A stretch of DNA of 64,000 nucleotides from Neurospora tetrasperma FGSC 2508 (lineage: Eukaryota > Ascomycota > Sordariomycetes > Sordariales > Sordariaceae): assembly GCF_000213175.1 (NCBI RefSeq), contig NW_009799104.1, positions 3,612,974 to 3,676,973 of the forward strand. Direction: 5' to 3'. Positions 44,121-57,198 of the stretch are shown here, in pieces. The position numbers and the translations under genes were made by a program. The notes below the pieces were generated by a model, which saw only the letters and a list, made by a program, of their open reading frames with translations, ran no database searches and was not told where the DNA came from. Numbering within the stretch: the stretch's first letter is position 1; every line of letters begins with the position of its first letter.

Positions 44121-47100
44121 CTACGCCTCCCAATCATCATCACTCGACGGATCCTGCTCCTCAGAATCCAAATCGCTCGAGTCGTCATCCTCCTCATCCT
44201 CGTCCTCCTCCTCTTCATGCACAACTCTACTAGCTCCCCTCGTAGCCCTGGCTTCTCTTCGACCTCCCACCGCGCTACTCTCCCCTGCGCGACCGCGGTA
44301 GTTGTTGAAGGCTTCGTCGCCGTAGGATTCGTTGCTATTGTCCGAGTCCTCATCTTCATCAGACGAGTCATCATTTTTCTTGCCCTTTTTCGTGGCCTTC
44401 GTGGCTTTGCCTTTACCCTTGTCGAGAGCTTTGCCCTTGCCCTTATCCACCGCCTTCCCCTTCTTCTTTTTCTTCCCCTTATCACTTTCCTCATCATCAT
44501 CACTATCATCCTCCTCCTCCTCCTCAGCCCTCCTCGCCTCCTCCCTCTCTCTCGCCCTCTTCTGCCTTCTATACAACTTATCTTTCAGCCTCTTGGCATT
44601 TAACTTTCTGAGCTCCTCTCTTCTCTTCTTCTGCTCTTCTGTCATTTCTTCTTCGTCTTCCTCATCTTCCTCATCTTCATCCTCGTAGTCGTCCTCCTCG
44701 TTCTGCTTCTTTTTCTTCCCTTTCTTTGCTGCGGCAATAGCATCCTCTGCCTCGCGTGCCCTTGCTCTCCTCTCCGCTTGATACTTCCTGTCGCGATGTT
44801 TCTTCCTTTCCTCCTTTTCACGCTTGATGCGAGCGGCGCGTTGTGTGGCAGTCTCGTTGGGTGGAATGGGGAGCGGTTGATAGACATCGGGATCGGCGTC
44901 ACCGCGGCGACGTTGACGGGGGAGCGGGGCGGGAGGGGGAGGGGGTGGACGAGGTTGACTTCCCGAGGGACGAGGTTGGCTTCCAGAAGGACGAGGTTGG
45001 TTTCCTGTAGGACGAGGTTGGTTTCCTAAGGGACGGGGTTGGCCGGGGTTTGCACCAGATGGGCGAGATTGTTGTGTAGAAGGTGCCGATGGGCGAGGTG
45101 CTTGGTTGACCGGTGCCGATGGGCGGGATGGTTGTTGGCTCGGGGCACCTGCTGGACGAGTTGAGGCTGGTCGGGCTGCTTGTGTAGAAGGTGCAGATGG
45201 GCGAGGTGCCTGTTTGGCGGGAGCAGCTGGGCGGGATGATTGCAGAGCTGAAGCTGGAACTCGGGGTTGTGGTGCCGGTCTTGGAGCCGGTCTCGGAGCC
45301 GGAGCTGGTCGAGACTCGGGTTGAGGTTGTGCTGCAGTACCACTTCCACCTGCCCTCGCGGTCCTCCGCTCCGCAGCTTGTTCAGCAGCTTGCTGTCTTT
45401 CCGCCTCTCGTCGGGCTTTTTCCTCTTGCAGTTGAGCCACCAGTTGAGCTTCTTCGTCAGAGTCATGTGCAGCAGGCCTATTGCGAGTGCTCCGCGTAAT
45501 GGGCGCAGCAGGAACCGGGGCAGCAGAGGCCCGGGCCCGGGTAGTACGGGATGGGGCCGGGGCAGGAGCAGGGGCAGGAGCAGGAGCGAAAGGATCCTCA
45601 GGAGCAGCGCTGGAAGCCGCACCAGCACCAGCACCTCTACCTCCTCTAGAGGCAGTAGCTCCCTTCCTCCCCTTCTTCTTCCCCTTCTTATCCTCCGGCG
45701 ACTCCTCGTCCGGTTCCTCGACCTCAATAATATACTGCCTTCCCTCTGCCCAGGCCCTCATCATTCTCTCTCTCCTCTCCACATCTCTCGGGTCCAAGGT
45801 ATCCCTAAACCTCTCCCTATAACTCCTGATAAACCGCTCCAACGCCTCCCTTCGGACCCTCGCCTCGCCCTCGGCAAAACTTTCCGGATCTTCTTCCAGG
45901 TCTTCTTCTTCTTCGTCTTCGCCCCTGTCCTCCATTTGCGGTGGCCTTGGAAGAGGTGGATGTCCATGATACCCATGCTCAGGGATGAACTTCCCTCCCG
46001 TATGGTCTGGCGGGGGTCGGTTAAGGACGGGCTCTCGGTCCTCTAGGTGTGCCAGGACCCTCTCTCTCATTTCCCTGAACCCCGTGACTGCTTGATCAAT
46101 TGCCTCACGCATTTGTTGCTCTAGCTGTTCGTTGTTGAGGATGGGACGGGGTGTCCCCTTAACTAGAAACCTGGCGGGTGTCCTGAAGGGGGCACGGGGA
46201 CGTCTACCTGGGAGCGCTGGTCGATTGACGGTGTACTCGTATCGGGCTTGCCTGTCAAATTGCTGTCGAGAGGTGGGAGAGTAGTTAACGCGGTTATTAT
46301 GGAGCTCCAGCAGGTAGACGCGCTGGCGCGGAGTATACTCGGGGCGAAGGTGGGGAGTGAGGTAGTCCGGATGGCGGGGATCGCGGTTGTCGACCGGAGG
46401 TGGAGTTTTGGGAAGCTGCTCTTCTCTGTTGTCGACGTCGTCAACGCCGCCCATGGCGACATCTTCGTCGTTGTCTTCTTGTTCAGGCGTAGCGTCCCTC
46501 TCGACATCCCTATGTCTGTTTCGGATAGGAGAGAGGAACATGTTGTCGCCCGAATACTCGGACCATCTATTGGCGCCGGATCCACGAGAGCCACGAGAAC
46601 CCCTCGATCTGCGAGAGCCACCAGAATGTCCACGCCCAGCACCATCCTCATCTTCATACTCGCCATCATCCTCGTCCTCAGTATTATGATCCTCATTGTC
46701 ATCTTTATCCGTCCCCTCAGCGCTAGACCTATCCTCTTCTCTCTCCCTATAACCAGTGAACTGATCCCTATCGTCCGACCCCGGTTCATACCGTCTGATC
46801 GGGCCCGGACTGGGTCCCTGACCCGGAACGAACTTGCCACGGCCTGGAATAGGGCGATTTTGAACGGGCTGTTCTCTCACTGGAGGTGTACGGTTGACAT
46901 GTTTGATTCTGGGTTGTCGGGGTCTGACGGGGGAAGGGACACCTGGTTGTGGAACTTCTTGTTCGGGGTTGGGTTCATCTTGGGCGGCGGCGGCGGCGGC
47001 TTCAAGTTCTTTCTGGGCATCGTGGTCCATGTCTATATCTTCGTGTGGAATGCTAAAAAGATTGTCTTCGTGGCCAAAAAGATCGTCGTCGTCTTCTTCT

Positions 47101-50100
47101 TCGACGACGTTCTCGACTTCACCATCGTCCGTTTGAGGTTGAGGTGGGAATCGGCCACCAATTGATCGGCCTGGACTTCTTATTATATCTGTGCGTGCTG
47201 CACCTGGTGAATGGAGAGGGGCAGAGGGTCCACGTTCTGGTCTCCGGCCGGCGGGTTGACGGGGTGGACTCCTCCCGTCGTCGTCACTGGAAGTCGACTC
47301 GCGACTTGAGATGGAACTGGGTCGGTGGGGGCTGCTTCCCACCCTTCGACCTGGCCTTCTGCCCTCTGAGCCCTCTGAAGATGGCTGGCTTGGCGGATCG
47401 CCTCCAAGTGCAGCAGCTTGTGCTCGTCCCGATGGCGGTTGACGCTGGGACTGACCTTGACCTCTTCCAGCCTCTCGCCGGCCTTGAGGCTGGGAAGTTG
47501 CCGGGCGTTGACGATCTCTCTGTCCGTCGCCAGCATCCTCATTGTTACCTCCTTGTTCTTGCTCCGGCTCGTCAGGGGACAATTGTCTTGCCCTCTTGCC
47601 TTGATTTCTCTTCTCCTTTAGCCATTGTTGCGAGTTTTCAAGCGAATCACTCCTGTCTCGCTTCTGACCTCTACGTTCTCCGACATCACTCTCATTTTCA
47701 TTTCCTTCAAGGACAGTGGCCATAGACCTTCTTTCCCCAATAAGTCCAGGCGTCACATGCTTACTCGGCACAGCACCAGCACCCGCACCAGGACGAACAG
47801 GCGTACTCCCCCTCGGCAGCGGCACCGACGCCGGCGCCTGACTCTTACCACCAGGGCCCCTCTTTACGGGTTTCTTCTCCCTTGCATCCGCCTTTGCTTT
47901 TGCAGCCGCTCCCGCCGTCTTGGTCTTTTTCTTCCCTTTTACGTGGTCCTTCTTAGCCGCGGCATCATCTTCAGCAGCTTGTCCCGTTAATCGAGGCCGT
48001 TTGGCCTGCGGTTGTGACGAAGATTTGTCTGCTGACCGTTTCAGTGGTCGCTTCCTTTTTTTTGGTCTGACTACTCTTGGTCTGCCCTTTTTCCCAGCCG
48101 TGGGGGAAGGGGGTGCGTCGTTGTCATCATTGGAGGAGCTACTAGTATCCGTTGACTTGCTCTGGAAGTTGAAGTTGATCTTCATACCATCGATGATTTC
48201 CGATAGCTCACTTCTTGGTCTCTTGCGATGTATTTGGGGGGTGTTGGTTGGTCTCGGGGCTGGTGCCGCTTCGAAGTCGAGACGGCGAGCGAGGTTATTG
48301 TTCTGGGTCTGGCTTTGAGGAGGGAGTCGACGTCCTCCAGGTCGGAAGAGGGCGGCGCTATTGTCTACGGTAGGGGCTACCAGTACTGATCCCGGGGTGG
48401 GAACACTGGCAGACGGCCGGGAGCCTGGGGTTGATTGAGAACGAGGTGGACTAGGCGTGACGTTCTGTCGCCGGGCGAGTTTGGCACGATCCCGGCTGGA
48501 AAGCAGGTCTGGGTCGATTGGGGTATCCCAGTTGTCTTCTTGCTCTCCATCCCCTCCTTCACCAGCGACATCACCATATGCCTTACCATCACCTGCATAT
48601 GCCCAGGTCTCTTCCCAATCCGTGTCCTCACTCTCCCCAGCACTTTCCGCCACCCCCTCTTGCTCCTTCATGCTCATACCCGGCGGATCCTCCACCAAAA
48701 CACCTACCGCCCTCGCGGCAAAGACCACCGTCAGCATCGTGGCTATCAACTTCGCGTTATACTCCCGAATCGCGTCCGCGCCATCTTCCTCTCTTGGTGC
48801 TTGACTTTCTTCTTCCTCGTTGGCAAACGCAGAAGGGATCATCGTGCCCGAAACGGACCTTGCAAGGCGCGCTATACGAGGCTTAGCGTACCGCGCCATC
48901 TCGCTGACGTCGTAGACAAGTCCACCTATGCCACCGACGTTTACCCATAGGGCGGGCTCGTTATTGACGATGCTGTTGTGGGCCCATTGGGCTAGGGTTC
49001 GGCCACCGGCGTAGACCAGCTTCGCCCATTGAGCGGCTCTGCGCTTGCGCTGGGTCCTTGTGGCGAGGGTTTTGATGCCGTGGTGTTTCAGCTCGCGGAG
49101 AGTAATCTGCCGAGTGGGAGGGCGGTAGATCTTCCCCTTGATTACATCGGCTTTGAGTTTGGATACTTCGCGAAAGATCTCGCGCAGCTGTTGACCTCGC
49201 CTAGTCTCGCTGTTGTAGAGTTCCGTGATATCTTGACCGTAGAGTTGGCGGAGGGTTCCGAGCGCTGAGGGGGTAAGCCATGAGCGATATGGAGGTCGGC
49301 CGTTGCGATCCTCGATATAACCAAGATCGTAAATGTAACCGTTAAGGACCAGGCTCCTAGGGCCGAGCTGATGATCTGGCTGGACTTCCGGGATTACGAA
49401 GCCGATCCGGAGGTGTCCAAACTTTTTCAGGACTTTGGATAACCTGTCCTTTACGGTCTCCTCTTCGGTGTCCTGAGAGGGGCGAATGATGCAAGAGTAT
49501 GTTTCCTGGTCGAGGACATGCTTCTCGGTGAAGATGTCCGTGACATTGCGAGCGGCGTTGATGGCTAGGCGTCTGGCGCCGCCGGGGTGGTCTTCCACAT
49601 ACTCTGTGGTCTCGTTAACTCCCATTCTTTTGAGAAGTGAACATGCGGAAGGATGGAAACACTAACCAGAAATATCATAGACATTGTTTCGGATGCGAAT
49701 ATACATCCCTACTTCCTTGAAAATATGCCGTCCAAGCTCCCTTTCCGTAAAAACATCCAGTGTCCGTCTCGGCGGGGGTTCCGTAATGTAGTCCTTGAGA
49801 ACTGCGCACCGCCACGGCCACAGCAGGTTCCTGAGATCCATGGGGTTCTTCTTGTACTTATGGCAGAACACGGTCAAGTCCTGGCAGGTTGCAATGTTGT
49901 TGCGGACGAAAACCTTCAAAAAGCCATCTTGTTCCTCTGGGATGCCTGGTGGAGGGAAAAAAAGGTGGTGGAGGTTAGTGATTCTGCTGGAAGCGGGTGT
50001 TGAAGTGACTGGTGACACCTGAAGTGACTTACTACTAAGATCAAAAACATCCGTCCCAATATACGCCCACCTTGGCCCCCCATCCCGTCCATGAAACTCT

Positions 50101-53100
50101 CTCACCTCTTCCAGCGTTCTCTCCTGCAGGACCTTACCGCGAAACAGCGTATGAGCATTTGACTGGAGATATTTCTTGATCGTGTTATCGATGACCACCC
50201 AGCCATTGAGAGACCGTTGGGCAACGTGTGACTTGACTGTGCTTTTTTTGTGGGGGTGGTGGTAGCAGAAAAGGCCCTGAGCGGTTGATTTCCACTGTTC
50301 AACTACATGAGCTTTTCGTTAGCACCGCTGGATCCGTCTCTCACACATCAGTAATACCTATGTCTGCGATTTTCTCACTTCCGCTTACTGTCACTCGTAG
50401 TGTGTCATTTCCAGAAGTAACATGATAAACAAAGGGGAACGCAAAGCGAATGAAAAAGGAAACACAAAAAAAAACGGATAATACTCACCACCACCACCAA
50501 GATCATAGATATGTTCCTCCCCGCGCCACCTCACCAACACCCACCTCGGCCCAGTCGTCTCTTTTAGAGGTCGCCAATGATCAGCAACCTCCCCCCTACT
50601 CCAATGCTTTTTTGTCCTCCACACATCCTTCACGTCTGCCAAAGCCTCGTCACCATTATATGTATGGAACCATTTGGTGCCGCCTTCGGCAGGCCACTCG
50701 AAGTACAGTTGTCCCAACTTCTCCCAGGTTTCGTCAGAGTCGTGGAAGTTGATGTGGGCTAGCAAAAGTTGAAAGGCTTCAGATTTGGTGAGAAGGCCAG
50801 ACTTGTAAAACTCGTCCAGAACGAAGCGGTGGCGGTTGTTAAGTTGCAGCTGGGAGAAGTTGAGGTTGTCGGGGAGGGACTGGTTAGATCGGATAGGCGA
50901 ATTTTGCTGTGGGGGAGAGAGCGAAGAGAGGCTTGCGTACTCTATGTCCATAGCATCAGGATCAGTGTCATCCTCTTCTTCCTCCTCCTCCTCCCCGTCG
51001 CTATCATTGACATCGTGGGTTACGGATCGCCAGGCTTTTTGGGATCTGCCTGCGCGGAGGGGACCGCGACGGCGGATAAGACCGGCACCGGGATTACCGC
51101 CTCCTCGGCCACCACCATCACCGCCTCGTCTACCGCGGAAACCACGGCCACGAGGTTTGGAGATACCGCGGGTGGGACCCCGGCTCTTCATGGCTTTCGA
51201 GACACCGCTCAGTTTCCCAATGTCCAAAACCATCTTTAGACGACTGGTAATACCCTGACCCTGATTCTGTTCCTGACCGCCCATCTCAATGTCACTATCA
51301 TTATCACTGTCGCCGTCACTGTCGTCGTCACTGTCGTAGTCACTGTCATGATCACTATCACTCATATCATCATCACGATCACTGGCATCAGATGCCCACG
51401 AACTGACAGGCGACGACGGCGCGCTCCCTAGGAACGCACGATGTGCATTCCTATTCCTCCGCTTCTCTTCCGCTTCCGACACTTCCACCACGTCGCCGAC
51501 CTGATTCGAGCCTCCCTTTTCCAAGCCCATGACCCAGTCCGGAAAGGTAAAGTTGAAGGGCAGCCAGCCCTCAGTTTCAAGGCCGCGGAGATCCGCCTCG
51601 TGGTCGAGTGCAGCAAGGAGCTCATGTGCCAACTGCCTAATGGCATCCAGCAGCCCTATGGGAGTCGGGGTGATGGTCCAGCACCTGCGCCCATCGCGAA
51701 GGGCTGTGGAAATGACATAGACGCGGGCGTCGTAGGCAGTGTGAGACGCGTATTTTTGGCCGTACAGATTCAACGTGGTCCAGCTCTTGCCCGCGTCGTC
51801 GCCATATACATGGCGATCGGGAAATCTCCACCTCGTTCCCTTGACAAGAGCGTTGATGCTCGGATGCCAAAGGTTGGGCGCTTCAGTCTGGAAATTCTTT
51901 TGCTTTTTTTTGAACCTGACCGCTTTCCTTCGCCAGGGAATAGCCGCTCTCATGAGGTGGAGCAGAATGCGGTAGACGAAGCCCAGGGACTTGGCCGGGC
52001 CGGCGCGTTGCTCCCATTCCTCGATCCTCGTCTGAAGCGTGTTGATCATGGCCGTGCAAGTCTTCTCGTCGTGACAGGAGGCGGCATCGCTGAACACTTC
52101 GACGCAGTTGCGGCATCCCGCGAGGGAGTAAGGGGTGCGTTGCCAGTAGGCATAGGCTTGGGCGAAATGGTCATTTTGTCCTGAAATACCGCGCCAGCGT
52201 TTCCATGCTTTCTTGCGGAGTTGGAGGTGGTCGACACAATCTTGGTATCTAGCGGCTATTTCAGGATATGCGTCAAAGTTTTGGGGGTTGTTGGGGTTCG
52301 GGATCACGGAGAAGACGCGGGTGATCTCCTGCTGGTCCAGTACGGGGGTCCTAAAGGGGCGGGGTGGCCGTAGGGCGCTTCGGCCTTTGGTTCCTACCAA
52401 CACGTCCCAAAAATCTTGGAGTTGGAGGGATGCTGCGAAGAAGGCGGGAATGGGATACCTGTCGAAGGATATGGGCTGACCTGGGGGCCAGTGAATATGG
52501 TTGTCGATGGTATGGTTACTTGAGCTATATATCCAAGTGGTGTCTTCAAATGTGTATAGAGCCAGCCCATACTGCCGCAAACCGGGCAGTGTAGACGGAA
52601 CTAGATCATTTTCTGTGCCTTCTGGGGTGTAGCGAAATGTACCACCAAAGAGATTATTCTCGATTGAATAGCCCAGCTCAGCCACCCACTCGTTGTTGTA
52701 GACCTAGGACCATTGTCAGGCAACGTAGCGGGAAGGAAGAGGCGGTATCACTTACTGGTTCGTACGTATCAGGAGCGTCACCTTCTTTAAGCAATGCGGC
52801 AAAGTTAAGCGCATGCTATATCTCGGAGCATGTGGTCAGTAAGAGACAGGCTCTGTGGGAGGAGGAAAAAGGACCAACGTACCGCCAATTCGTGTATCAT
52901 CTGGACAAACGTTAGCATACTCATCCAAGCAAAAGCAATGTGGCGTCAGATAATACATACCGTAACGGCAAACTGCAGACGAGCAATGTGTTTTTCGCCG
53001 TATCGAAGACATTCCGCCGGGTTGTTGGTACCGTTGTTGTCTTGCAGCAAAGTCCTCAAAATCCGAGCATTCATGCGAATGACGACAAATTGTTCGTTTG

Positions 53101-53935
53101 TCCTCTTGTCCTTCGCAAGCATTGTATAGGCGGACGTGAACTTGTCCGCCCTCGAATTTGCGAAGCCAAATGCATTAGGATCGTCGCCGTCAAAGAAGGA
53201 CCAAACAATGCGGTCGGCGAGGTCAGTGGTCTCGTTGTAAAGCCGTATCCGTGCGGCCTGGGTCAAGGGGGCATCTGGGTCACCGTGAGCTTGAAAGCGC
53301 TGGGCCTCGACGCCCGTCCGTCTGTTGTATCTTTGGTACTCGGTTCCCGTAATGGGGTCCCAGTCTTTTAACAAGAGGGCGTGTAGCCACTTGGTACACT
53401 GGGCCTCGGCAAAGATTTTGTTTGCCATCTCTACGCAGATGCCCAGCTCGGCGAAGACGTCGGCATTGTCGATGGACCAATGGGGAGCGGTGAGAGACGT
53501 GTCGGTAATGTCGACGGGGGACTTGAGGTCGAACCAGCGGTCCTTTTGGAAGATTGGGTGCCACATTTGGGGGTTGACAGTGATGGAGGCTTCGCTGACG
53601 GGGGGGAGGCTCTGGTGAAGAGAGGCGAGTTGCCAGGCCTTGAAGCCATCGTTGATCTCTTGCTGGAAGCGCTCGGCCAAAAACATGGTATCCAACTGGG
53701 GCGGCGACGGGATGGGCATAGGATCTTGACGTGCAGCTTCTTCATTGCTCATGTCCATGCCCAAAGCGGGCAAGGAGGGATACTGGGTCTCGAGACCCGA
53801 CTGGCCAAAGTTTATAAAGTAAGGGTTCATCCAGCCGCCATAGCGCCGAAGCTCTTCAGTATGTGGATATTCGGGGAGAGAGTCCTCGGTATCCGGCCCG
53901 ATCTCGCCAATGGAAGCGTATGATGCGCGGCCCAT
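44121..53935 (-). CDS. Giant protein with HELAH zinc-protease-type motif and cytochrome b5-like modules
   Basis: Seven exons (53935-52961, 52900-52883, 52815-52756, 52703-50489, 50302-50033, 49945-49667, 49618-44121) give about 3,104 aa. The 18-nt exon 2 (MIHELA) joins exon 3 to form HELAH at 328-332. The segment NNEWVAELGYSIENNLFGG 24 or more residues later offers Glu356 or Glu360 as a third zinc ligand, as in gluzincins. An ordered region runs to about 780, then an Asp/Ser run (about 796-825) and an RGG-rich stretch (about 863-900). From about 1,060 to 1,510 come several short YDL/YDV hairpins resembling the start of cytochrome b5; one continues as EDHPGG (His about 1282) with a second His 23 residues later, against 24 in cytochrome b5. 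The last 1,500 residues are charged and disordered, ending Lys- then Asp/Glu-rich, suggesting a nuclear protein. Function is unproven. Exon 5 could start 6 nt earlier, in frame. Confidence 0.75.
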
Positions 53936-56107
53936 GATGTTGATGTTGTCGTGCTTGCTGTTGTCGTTGTTGTTGTGGTTGTTGAACGTTGTCGAGGAAG
54001 CATGATGGACAAGACGTGTCGAGTAGACATGTGGAAGTCATGGGCATTTTGGGATCGTGGTAGCTCAGTGGTAACTCGGGCACAAGATCAACAAAGGGGA
54101 CAAAGGGGGCGAGCCGCAAACGTCAATAGCAATTATGTAGCTTGAAAGCTCGAGTCGAGACACAATGAGCCGAGCTTTCTTTGAGACAGCGAAGGGTGAG
54201 TGTGCGAGATGATGTCTCGAAGCATCTTGCCTCATGGGACAAGTTGAGAATGAACATGGTATTGTCATGGTGAAATAAATCATGAGCTATGGCATCGATA
54301 CGTTGTCTTGTCCTCTCGAAAGCGTATTCGATAAGAGATATCATGAGTTGAGGACTCGGTCGTCGAGTGTCCAAGGGTAGATGAGCAGAGAACAAAGAAA
54401 ATGACATGCTCGCGGCTGAGCTACAGCTTCTGCAAAGGAGAAGAAGAACATCAAAGGAGGATCGAAAAGAACAATGAAAGAAGCTTGAACAGGTATGGCC
54501 TCGGTAGCTCATAACTACCTCCAGGCCTGCCCATGAATGAGTCTTGTTGGCTGTACTTGGTCGTGACGGATTTGAGCGACGAAGACAAAATGGGATGTGA
54601 GAGATGTCCAAATTAGGCTGACGATACTCTTATCGATAAGGCGCCTTGTCAATCGACCGGACATCAACTTGTACCAGGACAAAGAAAAAGAAAACGAAAA
54701 AAAAAAAACCAAGACGAGGTGAGTCCAATGATGACCCGGGAAAAATGCTTGATGTTGCCTGCTCTGGTGACTTGAAGTTGTCGGGTTTCCTCCCTCACTC
54801 AGCTCATTAGTACCTAGGTACTTCCTTCTCAAATGCAAAATTTTCACGGGGAGATGCCCCTTCCGCACGAAATACCAGACAGGAATGAACCCAAGGAAGG
54901 CACATTCGAGCAGAACTGCAGCTTGCAATCTCTCTCTTTCAAGAAGTGGAACTGAAGACATAAAATGAAGGACCTGTATTGGGAAGGGACTGGGCAGAAG
55001 AGAAACGCAAAACTGAACACTCTGAAAAAGGAAACCGCGCATGCGACCAGTCTCAATGTAAAACTCATTGCTCCTGCCGTAGTCACGCCGTAGTCGAACC
55101 CCCGAGGCCCTCATTTTTTTGATTCAGTCGACCAGAACAACTAAGTAAACGAGGAACTTGAATCGCGCCGAGTTCGCAGCGATTGACATGCCACCATGGT
55201 GTTTGTTGTTGGCTGTCCACGCAGTTGGCGCCATGACGCCCAGGCGCCGCAAGTGACATAAGATGGACAGGGGAAAAGTGACGTTAAAGAAAGGGCCAAG
55301 AGGTCCAAGACATTCTAAGACAAGCTTTATGTTCGCCCAACCTTGTTGTTGAGTGTGCATACACTACGCGGGTGACGCCAAGCGGCCAAGGTTGATGGTG
55401 TTGATAATTCGCCGAGGAGAAGGGCGGGAGTCATGATGAATTTGGGGGTTGGACCGTTCATTAGTGCGGGTACTTGGGTACCTCTAGTTGCTTGGTGCAG
55501 AAGTGGCTCCACCACATGTGCTGCAATGCGCTTCCCTTATTGGTTGTAAAAGGGGTAAGCAGTTCTTGTCGTCGTTTGCGTCAATGCTTTTTGCTGCTTC
55601 CTAAATGCTTATGCCAGAAGGGGTCCCGTCTGTGACAGACTTTCATAGGTATCCCAAGACAGATCGTTTGCTTGACCTGTAGTCAGTCTTGGCAAATGAA
55701 TCACAAGTGAGGCGTTATCAAGAGCCGTTTCTAGTCATTCCGACCATCGAGGTATCGATTACTCGGTAAAATATCGTTCTCTGTTGTTGTGTCCAGCTCA
55801 ACCTCGCCTTCAACTACCCAACTTCTAGCATAAGCATTTAACGTTACCATAAGCGTTCAACAAAAGACTTGCCCAGAACCTCGCCCCCACCCCCCGCCGC
55901 GCCAACACCCCGCCACATGGACCCTATAATACTCCACTGCTTCCGCTGAACCCCCCGGGGAAGTCCCTGAGGTCGGACTCTGGGGCGGACTCACTCACAC
56001 TGGCAGTGCACGAGCCTTGGAGCCTCTTTTTTGCTGTCTCCGCAAAATGGATGTGACGACAACTGCGACTTGGGTATGTTGTACAACCTCTTCTCCTTTC
56101 TTTTTTT

Positions 56108-56859
56108 NNNNNNNNNNNNNNNNNNNNNNNNNNNNNNNNNNNNNNNNNNNNNNNNNNNNNNNNNNNNNNNNNNNNNNNNNNNNNNNNNNNNNNNNNNNNN
56201 NNNNNNNNNNNNNNNNNNNNNNNNNNNNNNNNNNNNNNNNNNNNNNNNNNNNNNNNNNNNNNNNNNNNNNNNNNNNNNNNNNNNNNNNNNNNNNNNNNNN
56301 NNNNNNNNNNNNNNNNNNNNNNNNNNNNNNNNNNNNNNNNNNNNNNNNNNNNNNNNNNNNNNNNNNNNNNNNNNNNNNNNNNNNNNNNNNNNNNNNNNNN
56401 NNNNNNNNNNNNNNNNNNNNNNNNNNNNNNNNNNNNNNNNNNNNNNNNNNNNNNNNNNNNNNNNNNNNNNNNNNNNNNNNNNNNNNNNNNNNNNNNNNNN
56501 NNNNNNNNNNNNNNNNNNNNNNNNNNNNNNNNNNNNNNNNNNNNNNNNNNNNNNNNNNNNNNNNNNNNNNNNNNNNNNNNNNNNNNNNNNNNNNNNNNNN
56601 NNNNNNNNNNNNNNNNNNNNNNNNNNNNNNNNNNNNNNNNNNNNNNNNNNNNNNNNNNNNNNNNNNNNNNNNNNNNNNNNNNNNNNNNNNNNNNNNNNNN
56701 NNNNNNNNNNNNNNNNNNNNNNNNNNNNNNNNNNNNNNNNNNNNNNNNNNNNNNNNNNNNNNNNNNNNNNNNNNNNNNNNNNNNNNNNNNNNNNNNNNNN
56801 NNNNNNNNNNNNNNNNNNNNNNNNNNNNNNNNNNNNNNNNNNNNNNNNNNNNNNNNNNN
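56108..56859. other. Assembly gap of 752 N
   Basis: All bases are N. The left flank ends in a T-run. The same 12-mer, ACAACCTCTTCT, occurs on both sides (56,083 and 56,913). Confidence 0.99.
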
Positions 56860-57168
56860 CTTTAACTCCATGATTTCTTCAACCACAGTAACAACCATGC
56901 TCGTTACACTACACAACCTCTTCTTTCCTCGGCGATTTCTGTGACGTGACAGAGTGTCAACACCTTCAAGCATTTGAAAGGAGAAAGGAATCATCAATAA
57001 TGACCAAAGGGAAAAAAAAAACCTTTCGACGACTATCAATGACACACTCGGAAGACGTTCGCTTTCGGGATCGACATTCGAGTAGTGCATATAGTACGCG
57101 CAATGCTGTCCTGAATATGCTCACCCTGCTAGTCTAGTCTAGCACAGTAGACTCCAAAAAAAACGAAG

Positions 57169-57198
57169 CGACACCGACACCGACACCGACACCGACAC
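57169..57198. repeat. (CGACAC)5 hexanucleotide repeat
   Basis: Five perfect units in the region upstream of the ATPase gene. Confidence 0.95.

Noticed and set aside
45267-46046. Long plus-strand open frames antisense to the giant gene
   Set aside because: They are shadows of the Lys/Glu/Pro/Arg-rich coding sequence on the minus strand.
54047-54115. tRNA-like segment with TGGTAGCTCAGTGG
   Set aside because: Only an A-box-like sequence is present; there is no B box, T-arm or closing acceptor stem.
54515-55114. 199-codon open frame on the minus strand
   Set aside because: No family, no splice context, biased towards Phe/Ser/Leu from T-rich DNA; likely chance.
56031-56107. Coding sequence running into the assembly gap
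   Set aside because: Frames that span the gap consist almost wholly of N and cannot be evaluated.
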